The notes beneath the pieces are model-generated. The model did not search any database. It worked only from the letters and a program-made list of their open reading frames with translations, and had not been told where the DNA came from. Made by a program: the position numbers and the translations under genes. From positions 1,488,001 to 1,552,000 of the forward strand of contig JAUIHT010000001.1 in assembly GCA_030432235.1 (NCBI GenBank): a DNA stretch of 64,000 nt, read 5' to 3'. Shown here one piece after another: positions 26,798-35,127 of the stretch (within the stretch, counting starts at the first letter, position 1; each line of letters opens with the position of its first letter). Source of the stretch: Verrucomicrobiia bacterium (lineage in GTDB: Bacteria; Verrucomicrobiota; Verrucomicrobiia; Opitutales; Cerasicoccaceae).

Positions 26798-27036
26798 GCG
26801 CCAACGGCGCGGCCCCATCGTAGCCTAGGGCAACGCCCTAGGTATGTGTTGAAAAAACTCACCGCAGGCTGAAGGCCTGCACCAATATGTATCTTGGTAG
26901 GGATCGTTGTTCTCAATGGTCCGTTCGCCTGCGACTGAGCGCGGCGATGGTGCAGGCCTTCAGCCTGCGTGGTCGGGGGGACGTCGGTGTCCTGGGGCGT
27001 TGCCCCAGGCTACGTTGGACAAGGCCCTTGGCCTTG
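26798..27036. repeat. Nested palindromic repeat element (REP/BIME-like)
   Basis: This gene-free stretch is symmetrical. From outside to inside it has GCGCC-AAC-GGCGC (26798-26810), CCTAGGGC-AAC-GCCCTAGG (26824-26842), a perfect 22-bp arm (26863-26884), a central spacer, the inverted arm (26948-26969), CCTGGGGC-GTT-GCCCCAGG (26991-27009) and CAAGGC/GCCTTG (27020-27036). The short hairpins share a three-base AAC or GTT loop. The structure resembles bacterial interspersed mosaic elements moved by RAYT transposases, but no such gene is seen here. Confidence 0.75.
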
Positions 27037-27048
27037 AGGGATTAAAAA

Positions 27049-27345
27049 CTATACGAAGTATGAAAGTGAGATAACTGGGCCTTTGCCCACTTCGTGTTGA
27101 CGATAATTGAGAAAGGCTGAGCACTCAATCAAGGCGTCCCATATGTCAGGACATCTCTCTTTCAGTCCCTTAGCCCTATTGATGTGAAGAAAGATAGATT
27201 CTCCGAGTAACACATCTCCCATGCAGTCAATCCAAGCATTCATGTTCTTTCCGTAGTAGGTAGGGAAACCAAAAGTCTTGGCGAAGAAATCGTGAAAGGC
27301 AGTCCAATCACTGATACCGCTAACATCTATTGAAATGGTCTTCAT
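27049..27345 (-). CDS. Barstar-family protein, orphan
   Basis: The 98-residue protein fits the barstar fold: an N-terminal strand (MKTISIDVSGI), the helix FHDFFAKTFGFPTYYGKNMNAWIDCMGD that forms the RNase-binding face in barstar, and terminal strands. Barstar family members inhibit barnase-type ribonucleases or serve as immunity proteins against polymorphic toxins. No RNase or toxin gene is beside it; the neighbours are a palindromic element and uvrB. The gene is AT-richer than uvrB. An orphan immunity role is inference. Confidence 0.8.
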   Translation of the reverse strand: MKTISIDVSGISDWTAFHDFFAKTFGFPTYYGKNMNAWIDCMGDVLLGESIFLHINRAKGLKERCPDIWDALIECSAFLNYRQHEVGKGPVISLSYFV

Positions 27346-27437
27346 CCTCTGCTGCTAAATGTTTTCACATGGCTTATTGAGTCAAATATGAAACTGTCCG
27401 TCGGGACGACGGACGCTACCTTTTCCTCACCTGCCTA

Positions 27438-29492
27438 CTACTTGCCTTTGCCCCACTTGACGTCCTTGCCGCGCTGAACCTTTTTGCGGCGGCGGGTGGC
27501 TTTGGGGGATTCGCGGCGGGCTCCGGTTTTGTAGCCACCGGTTTCGCCTTTGCGGAGGGCTTCTATCTGGTCACGCAGGACGGCAGCGCGTTCGAACTGC
27601 AACTGCTCGGCGGCTTCGAGCATCTCGCTTTCCAGTTCGGCCAGGACGGCGGCCACGTCCTCGTCGCCGTGGGCCTCGGCCACGTTGACGGCGTCGGATT
27701 CCTTTTGGCCGTAGTGGAGGCTAGCTTGTACGGCGCGCTTGACGCTCTTCGGGGTGATGCCGTGCTCGGTATTGAAGGCAATTTGTTTTTCGCGGCGCTC
27801 GTTGGTGACTTCGAGGGTCTTGCGCAGCGAGTCGTTCATCTGGTCGGCGTAGAGTAGCACGCGGCCTTTCTCGTGACGGGCGGCGCGGCCAGCCGTTTGG
27901 ATGAGGCTGGTGTGGCTGCGTAAAAAGCCTTCCTTGTCGGCGTCGAGGATGCCTACGAGGGCGACCTCGGGCAGGTCGAGCCCTTCGCGCAGAAGGTTGA
28001 CGCCCACGAGCACGTCAAACTCGCCCCGTCGGAGGTTGCGGAGAATCTCCACGCGCTCGATGGCGTCGATGTCGCTGTGCAGGTATTCCACGCGGATGTT
28101 TGCCTCGCGCAGGAAGCCGGTCAGGTCCTCGCTCATGCGCTTGGTTAGGGTGGTGACGAGCACGCGCTCTTCGGCGGCGACGGCCTTCTTGATTTCGCCG
28201 ATGAGGTCCTCGACCTGGCCCTGCGCAGGGCGGACCTCCAGCACGGGGTCGAGCAGGCCGGTGGGCCGGATGATTTGCTGGGCGATGACACTTGAGTGCT
28301 CCAGCTCAAAGGCGGCGGGGGTGGCGGAGACGAAGAGGATTTGCCCGGCCTTCTTGTGGAACTCGTCCATCTGCAGCGGGCGGTTGTCCAACGCCGAGGG
28401 CAGACGGAAGCCGAAGTCGACCAGGCGTTCTTTGCGGGCGCGGTCTCCTTTGTACATGGCGCCGATTTGGGGCAGGGTGGCGTGGCTTTCGTCGAGAATG
28501 GTGACGAAGTCGTCGGGGAAGAAGTCCAGCAGGCAGAAGGGGCGGTCGCCGGGGTTGCGGCCGCTGAGGTGCCGCGAGTAGTTTTCGATGCCGCTGCAGA
28601 AGCCGATTTCCTGGAGCATCTCCAAGTCGTACTCGGTGCGCATGCGGATGCGTTGGGCTTCGATGAAGCGCCGGTCCTTATCGAAGTTTGAGACCTGTTC
28701 CTCCAGTTCGGAGCGGATGGCCTTGACGGCGTGCTCGAGTTTGTTGCGCGGCGTGATGTACTGGTTGGCCGGGTAAAGGTGAAAATAGCTCAGGCGCTCG
28801 CCGGTGGCGCCGGTCAGGGGGTCCAGCTCGTGCACTGCCTCGATTTCGTCGCCCCAGAACTCCACCCGGATGGCGCTCTCCATGTAGGCCGGGAAGACGT
28901 CGACCACGTCTCCACGCACGCGGAACTTCCCGCGCGTCAGGCTGACGTCGTTGCGCTCGTAAAGGTTGTCGATGAGGCGCTCGAGAAATTTATCGCGACC
29001 GAGCTCGTCGCCCTCGCGCAGGGGAATCATCATCTCGCGGAAATCCTCCGGCGAGCCCAGGCCGTAGATGCAGGACACGCTGGCGACCACGATGACGTCC
29101 CGGCGGCTGATGAGCGCGCTGGTGGCGGCGATGCGCAGGCGCTCGATTTCGTCGTTAATCGACGAATCTTTTTCGATGTAGGTATCGGTCGAGGGCACGT
29201 AGGCCTCGGGCTGGTAATAGTCGTAGTAGCTGACGAAATACTCGACGGCGTTGTTGGGGAAGAAGGCCTTGAACTCGCTGTAGAGCTGCGCCGCGAGCGT
29301 TTTGTTATGGCTCATGACCAGCGTCGGGCGTCCCAGCTGCTGAATGATGTTGGCCATGGAGTACGTCTTCCCCGAGCCCGTGACGCCGAGGAGGGTCTGG
29401 TAGCGGTTGCCCGTCTGGAAAGACGCCACGAGGCGGTCAATGGCCTCGGGCTGGTCCCCCATGGGGGCGAAGTCTGCCTGCAAATCGAACAT
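27438..29492 (-). CDS. uvrB: Excinuclease ABC subunit B
   Basis: UvrB is the DNA-damage verifying helicase-like subunit of the UvrABC nucleotide excision repair system. The 684-residue protein has the start [21 protein letters not shown], Walker [16 protein letters not shown], the beta-hairpin [30 protein letters not shown] (motif II), motif [14 protein letters not shown] and a C-terminal UVR coiled domain ([25 protein letters not shown]) that binds UvrC. A basic tail of about 25 residues follows. All functional motifs are intact. It stands alone here; uvrA and uvrC are not in the window. Confidence 0.97.
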   Translation of the reverse strand: MFDLQADFAPMGDQPEAIDRLVASFQTGNRYQTLLGVTGSGKTYSMANIIQQLGRPTLVMSHNKTLAAQLYSEFKAFFPNNAVEYFVSYYDYYQPEAYVPSTDTYIEKDSSINDEIERLRIAATSALISRRDVIVVASVSCIYGLGSPEDFREMMIPLREGDELGRDKFLERLIDNLYERNDVSLTRGKFRVRGDVVDVFPAYMESAIRVEFWGDEIEAVHELDPLTGATGERLSYFHLYPANQYITPRNKLEHAVKAIRSELEEQVSNFDKDRRFIEAQRIRMRTEYDLEMLQEIGFCSGIENYSRHLSGRNPGDRPFCLLDFFPDDFVTILDESHATLPQIGAMYKGDRARKERLVDFGFRLPSALDNRPLQMDEFHKKAGQILFVSATPAAFELEHSSVIAQQIIRPTGLLDPVLEVRPAQGQVEDLIGEIKKAVAAEERVLVTTLTKRMSEDLTGFLREANIRVEYLHSDIDAIERVEILRNLRRGEFDVLVGVNLLREGLDLPEVALVGILDADKEGFLRSHTSLIQTAGRAARHEKGRVLLYADQMNDSLRKTLEVTNERREKQIAFNTEHGITPKSVKRAVQASLHYGQKESDAVNVAEAHGDEDVAAVLAELESEMLEAAEQLQFERAAVLRDQIEALRKGETGGYKTGARRESPKATRRRKKVQRGKDVKWGKGK

Positions 29493-29665
29493 GCGAAAGC
29501 CATCAGCATGCGCAGGAATTTGGGGAATGCAAACGGGAAGGGGGAGACTCGTTTATGTACGATGCTATTGTTCGAGCTTTAGAAAGGGTGAATATATTTG
29601 CTAGTTGGTTATTTCATTGAAATCCTGATTCCCTTTTAGTCGTAAATGCTAAAGACAGGAAAAGA

Positions 29666-30136
29666 ATGAGGATGATACAGATTATATGTTTGTTCTGTAC
29701 GTCATTATTCGCGGGATGCTACAGGCCTCCAGTAGCGACTTATGAGGGCCAATCGAGTATGGGAGAGGCAGGGTTTCAGGCTCTCGATTTTGTGCTGGAA
29801 GATTATGGTCCGCCATGGAACATAACCATCTATCCAAATGAAAATGAGCGGAATCAGCTGCTTTTAGTCTATTTTCGGAATGCTTCTGAATTCTCACTCT
29901 TAATTGGAGGTACTATTTACCATCAGTATGATTACATTCCAGTTGAACCAGGGCAAAAAATACTGTGTTACTCGGGGTCATTGGTAGAGATTCCCAATAA
30001 GAATCTTCGAATATTTCGATCTGGCGAATACGAACCCCATGACATTTGTTTTGAACTAGTGATTGAGTCGCAAGATGGTACAATGCTCGAACCTCTAGAT
30101 GTTAAGGCCACTAATCCACGCATTTTCTACAAATAG
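29666..30136 (+). CDS. Hypothetical lipoprotein
   Basis: The 156-residue product begins MRMIQIICLFCTSLFAGC, a lipoprotein signal with lipobox LFAGC. The mature domain is acidic, with beta-strand-like segments (NITIYPNENERNQLLLVYF, FSLLIGGTIYHQYDYIPVEPGQ). No family is recognised. The ATG has a usable Shine-Dalgarno sequence (AGGAAAAG) ahead of it, unlike most genes here. The gene is much AT-richer than uvrB and the symporter on either side, which suggests a later arrival or weak selection. Confidence 0.65.
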   Translation: MRMIQIICLFCTSLFAGCYRPPVATYEGQSSMGEAGFQALDFVLEDYGPPWNITIYPNENERNQLLLVYFRNASEFSLLIGGTIYHQYDYIPVEPGQKILCYSGSLVEIPNKNLRIFRSGEYEPHDICFELVIESQDGTMLEPLDVKATNPRIFYK

Positions 30137-30350
30137 TTAAGGCCCAGTAGTACCCACTTGAGTGCTTTTTTGGGGGCTGCACATCCACCATGGACTGTCC
30201 ATGTGGTTTGTGTAGCTTCGAGAAATGTTCTGTTGGCGATCATGTATCCGACCCTCATTTACAGTAGCGAGACTTCTCTTTGCGGATAAGTCCGCCTAAA
30301 GCCTTGACCAAGTTGCGCTTAAACGGTCAACTGCGCGGGCATACCCTTCT

Positions 30351-30665
30351 ATGAGCGATACCCCGAGCGAACTCAAGGCGCGGCAACAGGCGTTGCTGCG
30401 CGGATACTGGCGAAAAAACCTGCTGCTGATGGGCGGCTGTCTGATTGTCTGGGCCGTGGCCGGCCTGGGCTGCGGCATCCTGTGGGCGGACAAGCTCAAC
30501 GCCTACCACCTGTCCGGCTACCCGCTGGGGTTTTGGTTCGCGCACCAGGGGGCGATTATCGTATTTGTGCTCATCATTCTCTTTTACGCGCTGGTCATGA
30601 ACCGCCTCGATAGGATTCACCACGAGGAGCTGGAAGCCATCGCACGGGAAGGAGGCGTACAATGA
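30351..30665 (+). CDS. Small subunit of sodium:solute symporter (DUF4212)
   Basis: The 104-residue protein has two membrane helices (LLLMGGCLIVWAVAGLGCGIL and the IIVFVLIILFYALVMNRLDR segment), the YWRKNL start and the YPLGFWFAHQGAI loop typical of the DUF4212 small subunits that accompany actP-like symporters. Its TGA overlaps the ATG of the large subunit (ATGA), so the two are translationally coupled. The pair acts in the inner membrane. Which substrate is carried is not shown; acetate or other short organic acids are carried by related systems. Confidence 0.9.
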   Translation: MSDTPSELKARQQALLRGYWRKNLLLMGGCLIVWAVAGLGCGILWADKLNAYHLSGYPLGFWFAHQGAIIVFVLIILFYALVMNRLDRIHHEELEAIAREGGVQ

Positions 30666-32548
30666 GTGTCCAGGTCTACACCTATATCTTCGTCGGCCTG
30701 ACCTTTGCGCTCTACCTGGGCATCGCCTGGTGGGCGCGCGTGGCCGATACCAAGGGTTTTTATGTGGCGGGTCGCGGTGTGCCTGCTGCCGCGAACGGCA
30801 TGGCGACGGCGGCGGACTGGATGAGTGCGGCCTCGTATATTTCCATGGCGGGTCTGATATCGACCATGGGCTACGCGGGAGGCGTCTACCTGATGGGTTG
30901 GACGGGCGGCTTCGTTTTACTGGCGCTGCTGTTGGCTCCGTACCTGCGCAAATTTGGCCACTTCACCGTGCCGGACTTCGTGGGGGACCGTTTCGCCACG
31001 CGCACTTTGGCTGGCGTGAAGAACCCGACCTTGTCGCAGCGCATCATCGGCAACCCCGCGCGGCTCGTCGCGGTGGTCTGCGCGTTGTTCGTCAGCTTCA
31101 CCTACGTGGCCGGGCAGATGCGCGGGGTAGGGGTGGTCTTCAGCCGCTTTCTCGATGTCGATATCAACGTCGGTGTGGTCATCGGCATGATCATCGTCTT
31201 TATCTACGCCACTCTCGGCGGCATGAAGGGCATCACCTGGACCCAGGTGGCGCAATACTGGGTGCTCATCACGGCCTTCGTCGTCCCGGCGATTGCGATT
31301 TCCATCAAACTCACCGGCGACTGGCTGCCGCAGGCGGGCCTCGGCGGTGAGGTCTCACCGGGCGTCACCCTGCTGTCCAAGCTCAACCAGATCAGCACGG
31401 ACCTGGGCTTCAGCAGTTACACGGACACCTTTACGGGCGGCTGGGACAAGGTAAACGTCTTCCTCGTCGCGCTGGCTCTGATGGCAGGCACGGCGGGCCT
31501 GCCGCACGTCATCGTGCGCTTTTACACGGTCAAAAGCCCCCGCGCGGCGCGCTGGAGCGGTTTCTGGGCGCTGTTTTTCATCGCCGGGCTCTACCTGACC
31601 GCGCCGGCCATCGCGGGCTTCGCGCGCTACTACATGCTGGAGTCGCTCAACGGCGCCAAGGCCACGGAAATCCCTGACTGGTTCAAAAGCTGGGAAAAGA
31701 CCGGCCTCATCCTCTGGTTCGACGACGGCGACGAGACGCTGGAGTACGTATCCGGGCCGGAGAACGAAATCTTCCGCCGTGGCGGTATGAGCGAGGCCGA
31801 GACCATTGCGCTGGTGCGCAACCATCAGCAGTGGGTCGACACCGGCGGGGCCAAGGGCGAGGACGCTCGCGTGATTCTGACCAAGGCCGGGCTCTCCGGG
31901 CCGGATCGCGACATCATTGTGTTGGCCACGCCCGAGATGGCGGAGCTGGCGAGCTGGATCATCGCCTTCGTGGCGGCCGGTGGCTTGGCTGCGGCACTTT
32001 CCACTGCCAGCGGGCTGCTGCTGGTGATTTCCTCCAGCGTGGCGCACGACCTTTACTACCGTGTGATCAACCCCGAGGCCACGGACAAGAAGCGCCTGCT
32101 GGTCGGGCGCGGAGTCATTGGCCTGGCCGTGGTGGTGGCGGGGCTTTTTGGCATCTACCCGCCGGGCTTCGTCAGCCAAGTGGTGGCCTTCGCCTTCGGT
32201 CTGGCCGCGGCGAGCTTCTTCCCGGTCATCCTGCTGGGTATCTTCAGCAAGCGCGTCGGTACGGTCCCCGCAATCATCGGTATGTTGGCCGGGCTCATTT
32301 TCACGCTCTATTATATTATCGGCACGGTCTTTCTCGGCATGGACAAGTGGACCCTCGGTTTATCGGATAATGGCATCAGCCCGCAGGGCATTGGCGCCGT
32401 CGGTATGCTGGTCAACTTCGCCGTCACCCTCGCCCTGACGCCCTTCACCAAGCCGCCTACGCCGGAAATCCAGGACATGGTTGACTCCGTCCGCGAGCCC
32501 GAGGGCCTCAGCCCCGCCGTCCTCGTCGACGACGCCCCGGAGCACTAA
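30662..32548 (+). CDS. Sodium:solute symporter, large subunit (VC_2705/ActP-like)
   Basis: This 628-residue SSS-family protein has about 13 hydrophobic segments and the family start TKGFYVAGRGVPAAANGMATAADWMSAASYISMAG, with FVSFTYVAGQMRGVG and GLPHVIVRFYTV further on. It couples sodium entry to uptake of a small organic solute. A soluble stretch of roughly 100 residues (about 335-440, with IPDWFKSWEKTGL and NHQQWVDTGG) interrupts the membrane segments and probably lies on one side of the membrane; it is common to the VC_2705 subfamily. It is coupled to the DUF4212 gene by an ATGA overlap. No sensor kinase gene of the type often found with these pairs is nearby. Confidence 0.92.
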   Translation: MSVQVYTYIFVGLTFALYLGIAWWARVADTKGFYVAGRGVPAAANGMATAADWMSAASYISMAGLISTMGYAGGVYLMGWTGGFVLLALLLAPYLRKFGHFTVPDFVGDRFATRTLAGVKNPTLSQRIIGNPARLVAVVCALFVSFTYVAGQMRGVGVVFSRFLDVDINVGVVIGMIIVFIYATLGGMKGITWTQVAQYWVLITAFVVPAIAISIKLTGDWLPQAGLGGEVSPGVTLLSKLNQISTDLGFSSYTDTFTGGWDKVNVFLVALALMAGTAGLPHVIVRFYTVKSPRAARWSGFWALFFIAGLYLTAPAIAGFARYYMLESLNGAKATEIPDWFKSWEKTGLILWFDDGDETLEYVSGPENEIFRRGGMSEAETIALVRNHQQWVDTGGAKGEDARVILTKAGLSGPDRDIIVLATPEMAELASWIIAFVAAGGLAAALSTASGLLLVISSSVAHDLYYRVINPEATDKKRLLVGRGVIGLAVVVAGLFGIYPPGFVSQVVAFAFGLAAASFFPVILLGIFSKRVGTVPAIIGMLAGLIFTLYYIIGTVFLGMDKWTLGLSDNGISPQGIGAVGMLVNFAVTLALTPFTKPPTPEIQDMVDSVREPEGLSPAVLVDDAPEH

Positions 32549-32647
32549 GGCTAGGCGAAGCCTTGCATCCTCGAAACTTCATTTCGTGATGGGGCTCTGC
32601 CCCATCGGTGCGTGGCCGCACAGGACAAACATGGGGCTCTGCCCCAT
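32547..32647. repeat. Cluster of short hairpins, GGGGC-TCT-GCCCC type
   Basis: Directly after the symporter stop there is a hairpin AAGGCT/AGCCTT (32547-32564), then two near-identical palindromes (A)TGGGGC-TCT-GCCCCAT(C) at 32588-32606 and 32631-32647. None has a T-run. They occupy about a third of the 309-base gap; the remainder up to 32857 shows no gene or other signal. Confidence 0.6.
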
Positions 32648-32857
32648 CGCTCGCATTGCTCGCTGCCTCGTGGAGGCTTGAGTTTTCATAACTGAGGCCC
32701 TTTAACGGTGCCACCATCTAACTGTGTCATGGAAGAGGTTACCGACATTGCCGCTGCCGGGGAGCTCGTCACGGCCAAACTGGAGAAACGGCGGCAGGGC
32801 GGCTGAGCCCCGAATGAACTGGACAGCGGGCGAGGCGAAGTCACGCTGAAGCGGTTG

Positions 32858-34273
32858 ATGCTTTCGTATCGTATTGTTCTGATGTCCTGCGGCTTCGCTC
32901 TTCTAGCGATGCTCCTGAGCCTGAGAATGTTTTCGCCAGCCTTCGGTGTCATTCAGCCAACGCGTTGGGACGCGGTTGAGGTGCTCAGCCGGCCGGAAAT
33001 CAATCGCTGGCAGTTCGTGCGCATGCAACTGGAGGACCCCTTTGTGGAAATTCAGAGCGTGAGTAACAAGGTCATCGAGTGGCGGTTGCTTTTTCCCCTG
33101 ATGGCTTATGCGACCGGGATGAGGCCTGAAGTTTATGCCTGGTTGCCGGTGCTGGGAGCGTTCTTGTGCCTGAGCTGGCTGGCCTGGCTGTTGCGGCGAG
33201 AGACGGCCAGCCCCTGGTTGTCCTTTCTGGGGACAGCCTTGTTTGCCACCGGCTCCTGGCACTTCGTCGCGGTCGGTTGGCTGGGTTACTTTGACGGCTG
33301 GTTCATGCTGGCCTTGTTGTTAACCGCTTTTTCGCGGAGCCGCCACGTGCTCCTGGTGACCGCATTGCTGGCCCCCTGGGTGGATGAGCGTTTTATCCTG
33401 GCCCTGCCCATGGTGCTCGGTTTGCGATTTCTTTTTTTGAAAGGCTGGGAGCCGGAGCAACGCAAACCCCTCCTTAAGGACGCAGTATGCGTCCTGACCC
33501 CCGCGATTGCCTACCTGGTGCTGCGTCTGGCTGTATTGGTGTTCGGCTCGGACGGACATAGCGGCTTTATGCTCGAAGGGATGCTGGCAGTGATTGGGGG
33601 CGACCAATGGCCGTTGGTTCTTTGGGGCCTATGGGAAGGGCTTCGCGCAGGATTTATTCTGTTGGGCGCCTGCCTATTCTGGAGTTATCGGGACGCGCCG
33701 CGATGGGCTTTCTTTACATTCCTGGGGCTTGTTGCCCTGAGCACGCTTGTCTCCATGACGATTGCCGGGGATACCGCACGATCAGCCTCCGTGTTGTGGC
33801 CGCTGGCGGTGGCAGGCATCCTGATGTTGGCCCGCGAGCAAAAGCCCCTGGCGCTGTGGTTTTGCGGAGGCACCCTGGCGGCTAACCTCCTGCTGCCAGC
33901 TTATTTGGTATTTCTGGTGGACCAGCGGCCCATTCGCTCCCTCACAGAGGAACTCGATCGTATCGACAGCTATACGGTGGCAAAAGATCCACAGCTGGCT
34001 TTGCGCTACGCCGATTATGCTAATTACCTGGTTAATTTGCACGACCAGGACGGTGCTCTACAAGTTTATGATGACATCGTTTATGCTAACTCATTAGAAG
34101 CGTCGATGCCGCTCTATCTGGTCAAGCGAGCCGAGCTGCACTTGGCCCGTGGGGACAGGGCCGCCGCCACTGGGGACGTGCAAACGGCTTGGACCTTGTC
34201 CCGTCCGGGGTCTTCACAGCGTCGGTGGCTTGTCGAGCACTATGGGGATTTGCTCAGGGAAACGCAGCCATGA
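32858..34273 (+). CDS. Polytopic membrane protein with C-terminal TPR-like tail
   Basis: The 471-residue protein has about ten hydrophobic segments, a soluble loop near residues 40-75 (VIQPTRWDAVEVLSRPEINRW), and a final 110-residue soluble tail with helix pairs (LRYADYANYLVNLHDQDGALQVYDD, LYLVKRAELHLARGDRAAATGDV) that look like TPR units. The pattern is that of GT-C-like membrane glycosyltransferases or polymerases, but no DD or DE catalytic motif stands out. Its TGA overlaps the ATG of the next gene, a GT2 transferase, which supports a joint role in lipid-linked sugar transfer. The function is unproven. Confidence 0.7.
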   Translation: MLSYRIVLMSCGFALLAMLLSLRMFSPAFGVIQPTRWDAVEVLSRPEINRWQFVRMQLEDPFVEIQSVSNKVIEWRLLFPLMAYATGMRPEVYAWLPVLGAFLCLSWLAWLLRRETASPWLSFLGTALFATGSWHFVAVGWLGYFDGWFMLALLLTAFSRSRHVLLVTALLAPWVDERFILALPMVLGLRFLFLKGWEPEQRKPLLKDAVCVLTPAIAYLVLRLAVLVFGSDGHSGFMLEGMLAVIGGDQWPLVLWGLWEGLRAGFILLGACLFWSYRDAPRWAFFTFLGLVALSTLVSMTIAGDTARSASVLWPLAVAGILMLAREQKPLALWFCGGTLAANLLLPAYLVFLVDQRPIRSLTEELDRIDSYTVAKDPQLALRYADYANYLVNLHDQDGALQVYDDIVYANSLEASMPLYLVKRAELHLARGDRAAATGDVQTAWTLSRPGSSQRRWLVEHYGDLLRETQP

Positions 34274-35064
34274 AACCGGAAGTCGTCACCTCGGATGGCC
34301 GGTTGCGATTGCTCTCCGTCGTCATTCCTGCACGCAACGAGGAGGCGTCCATCGAGTCCACCGTGCGCGCTCTCCACAAAGTGCTTAACGAAGGGACCGT
34401 GCCGCATGAGATTGTCGTGGTCGATGATGGCAGTACCGACCGCACCGGAGATATTTTGGGCAGGCTTGCGGATGAATTGCTGGTTTTGCGTGCTATCGCC
34501 AATCCCGGTCCACACGGTTTCGGCCGGGCCGTCATTCGTGGTCTTGATGCCATGCTCGGAGACGCCGCCGCCATTGTCATGGCGGACGCTTCCGATGCGC
34601 CCGAAGATGTCGTGCGTTATTGGGAAAAACTAGGGGAGGGCGCGGACTGCGTTTTTGGCAGCCGCTTTATCCCCGGGAGCCAGGTTATAGACTATCCCTG
34701 GCTCAAGCTCTTGCTCAATCGCTGGGCCAATCTTTTCATTCGCGTTATTTTCAATATCCGCCTGAATGACACCACCAACGCTTTCAAGGCCTACCGGCGG
34801 GAAGTCATCGACGGTTGCCGTCCGCTCATCGCCCCCCACTTCAACCTGACTGTGGAGTTGCCCCTGAAGGCCATTATTCGAGGCTTCACCTGGACGGTTA
34901 TCCCAATCTCCTGGAAAAATCGCACCGCCGGCCGGACCAAACTGAAAATCAAGGAGATGGGCAGCCGCTATCTGTTTATCGTCCTGTACCTCTGGCTGGA
35001 GAAATACTTCAGTCGCGGAGACTATCGGGTGAAAAGGGACGTCGGAGAGCCTTGTGGGCAATAA
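34270..35064 (+). CDS. Family 2 glycosyltransferase, polyprenyl-phosphate hexose synthase-like
   Basis: The 264-residue protein has the GT-A fold signatures: VVIPARNEEASIESTVRALHK, VVDDGSTDRTGDIL, the metal-binding region VMADASDAPEDVVRYW, GSRFIPGS and the segment NDTTNAFKAYRREVI. It is closest by eye to dolichyl/undecaprenyl-phosphate mannose or glucose synthases, which move a sugar from a nucleotide donor to a lipid phosphate on the cytoplasmic face. ATG at 34270 overlaps the stop of the membrane protein gene. A role in providing lipid-linked sugar for that membrane protein is inference. Confidence 0.88.
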   Translation: MKPEVVTSDGRLRLLSVVIPARNEEASIESTVRALHKVLNEGTVPHEIVVVDDGSTDRTGDILGRLADELLVLRAIANPGPHGFGRAVIRGLDAMLGDAAAIVMADASDAPEDVVRYWEKLGEGADCVFGSRFIPGSQVIDYPWLKLLLNRWANLFIRVIFNIRLNDTTNAFKAYRREVIDGCRPLIAPHFNLTVELPLKAIIRGFTWTVIPISWKNRTAGRTKLKIKEMGSRYLFIVLYLWLEKYFSRGDYRVKRDVGEPCGQ

Positions 35065-35127
35065 TCGCCCTTCCGAAGCTCGCGCGCTTGACGGCGCGGG
35101 ATGTGCTGTCATGGTGGCAGGCTCACC

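Noticed and set aside
26649-26804. N-terminal extension of the Mpv17-like protein to a TTG at 26804
   Set aside because: The TTG lies within the palindromic repeat element and the added residues look unlike a membrane protein start.
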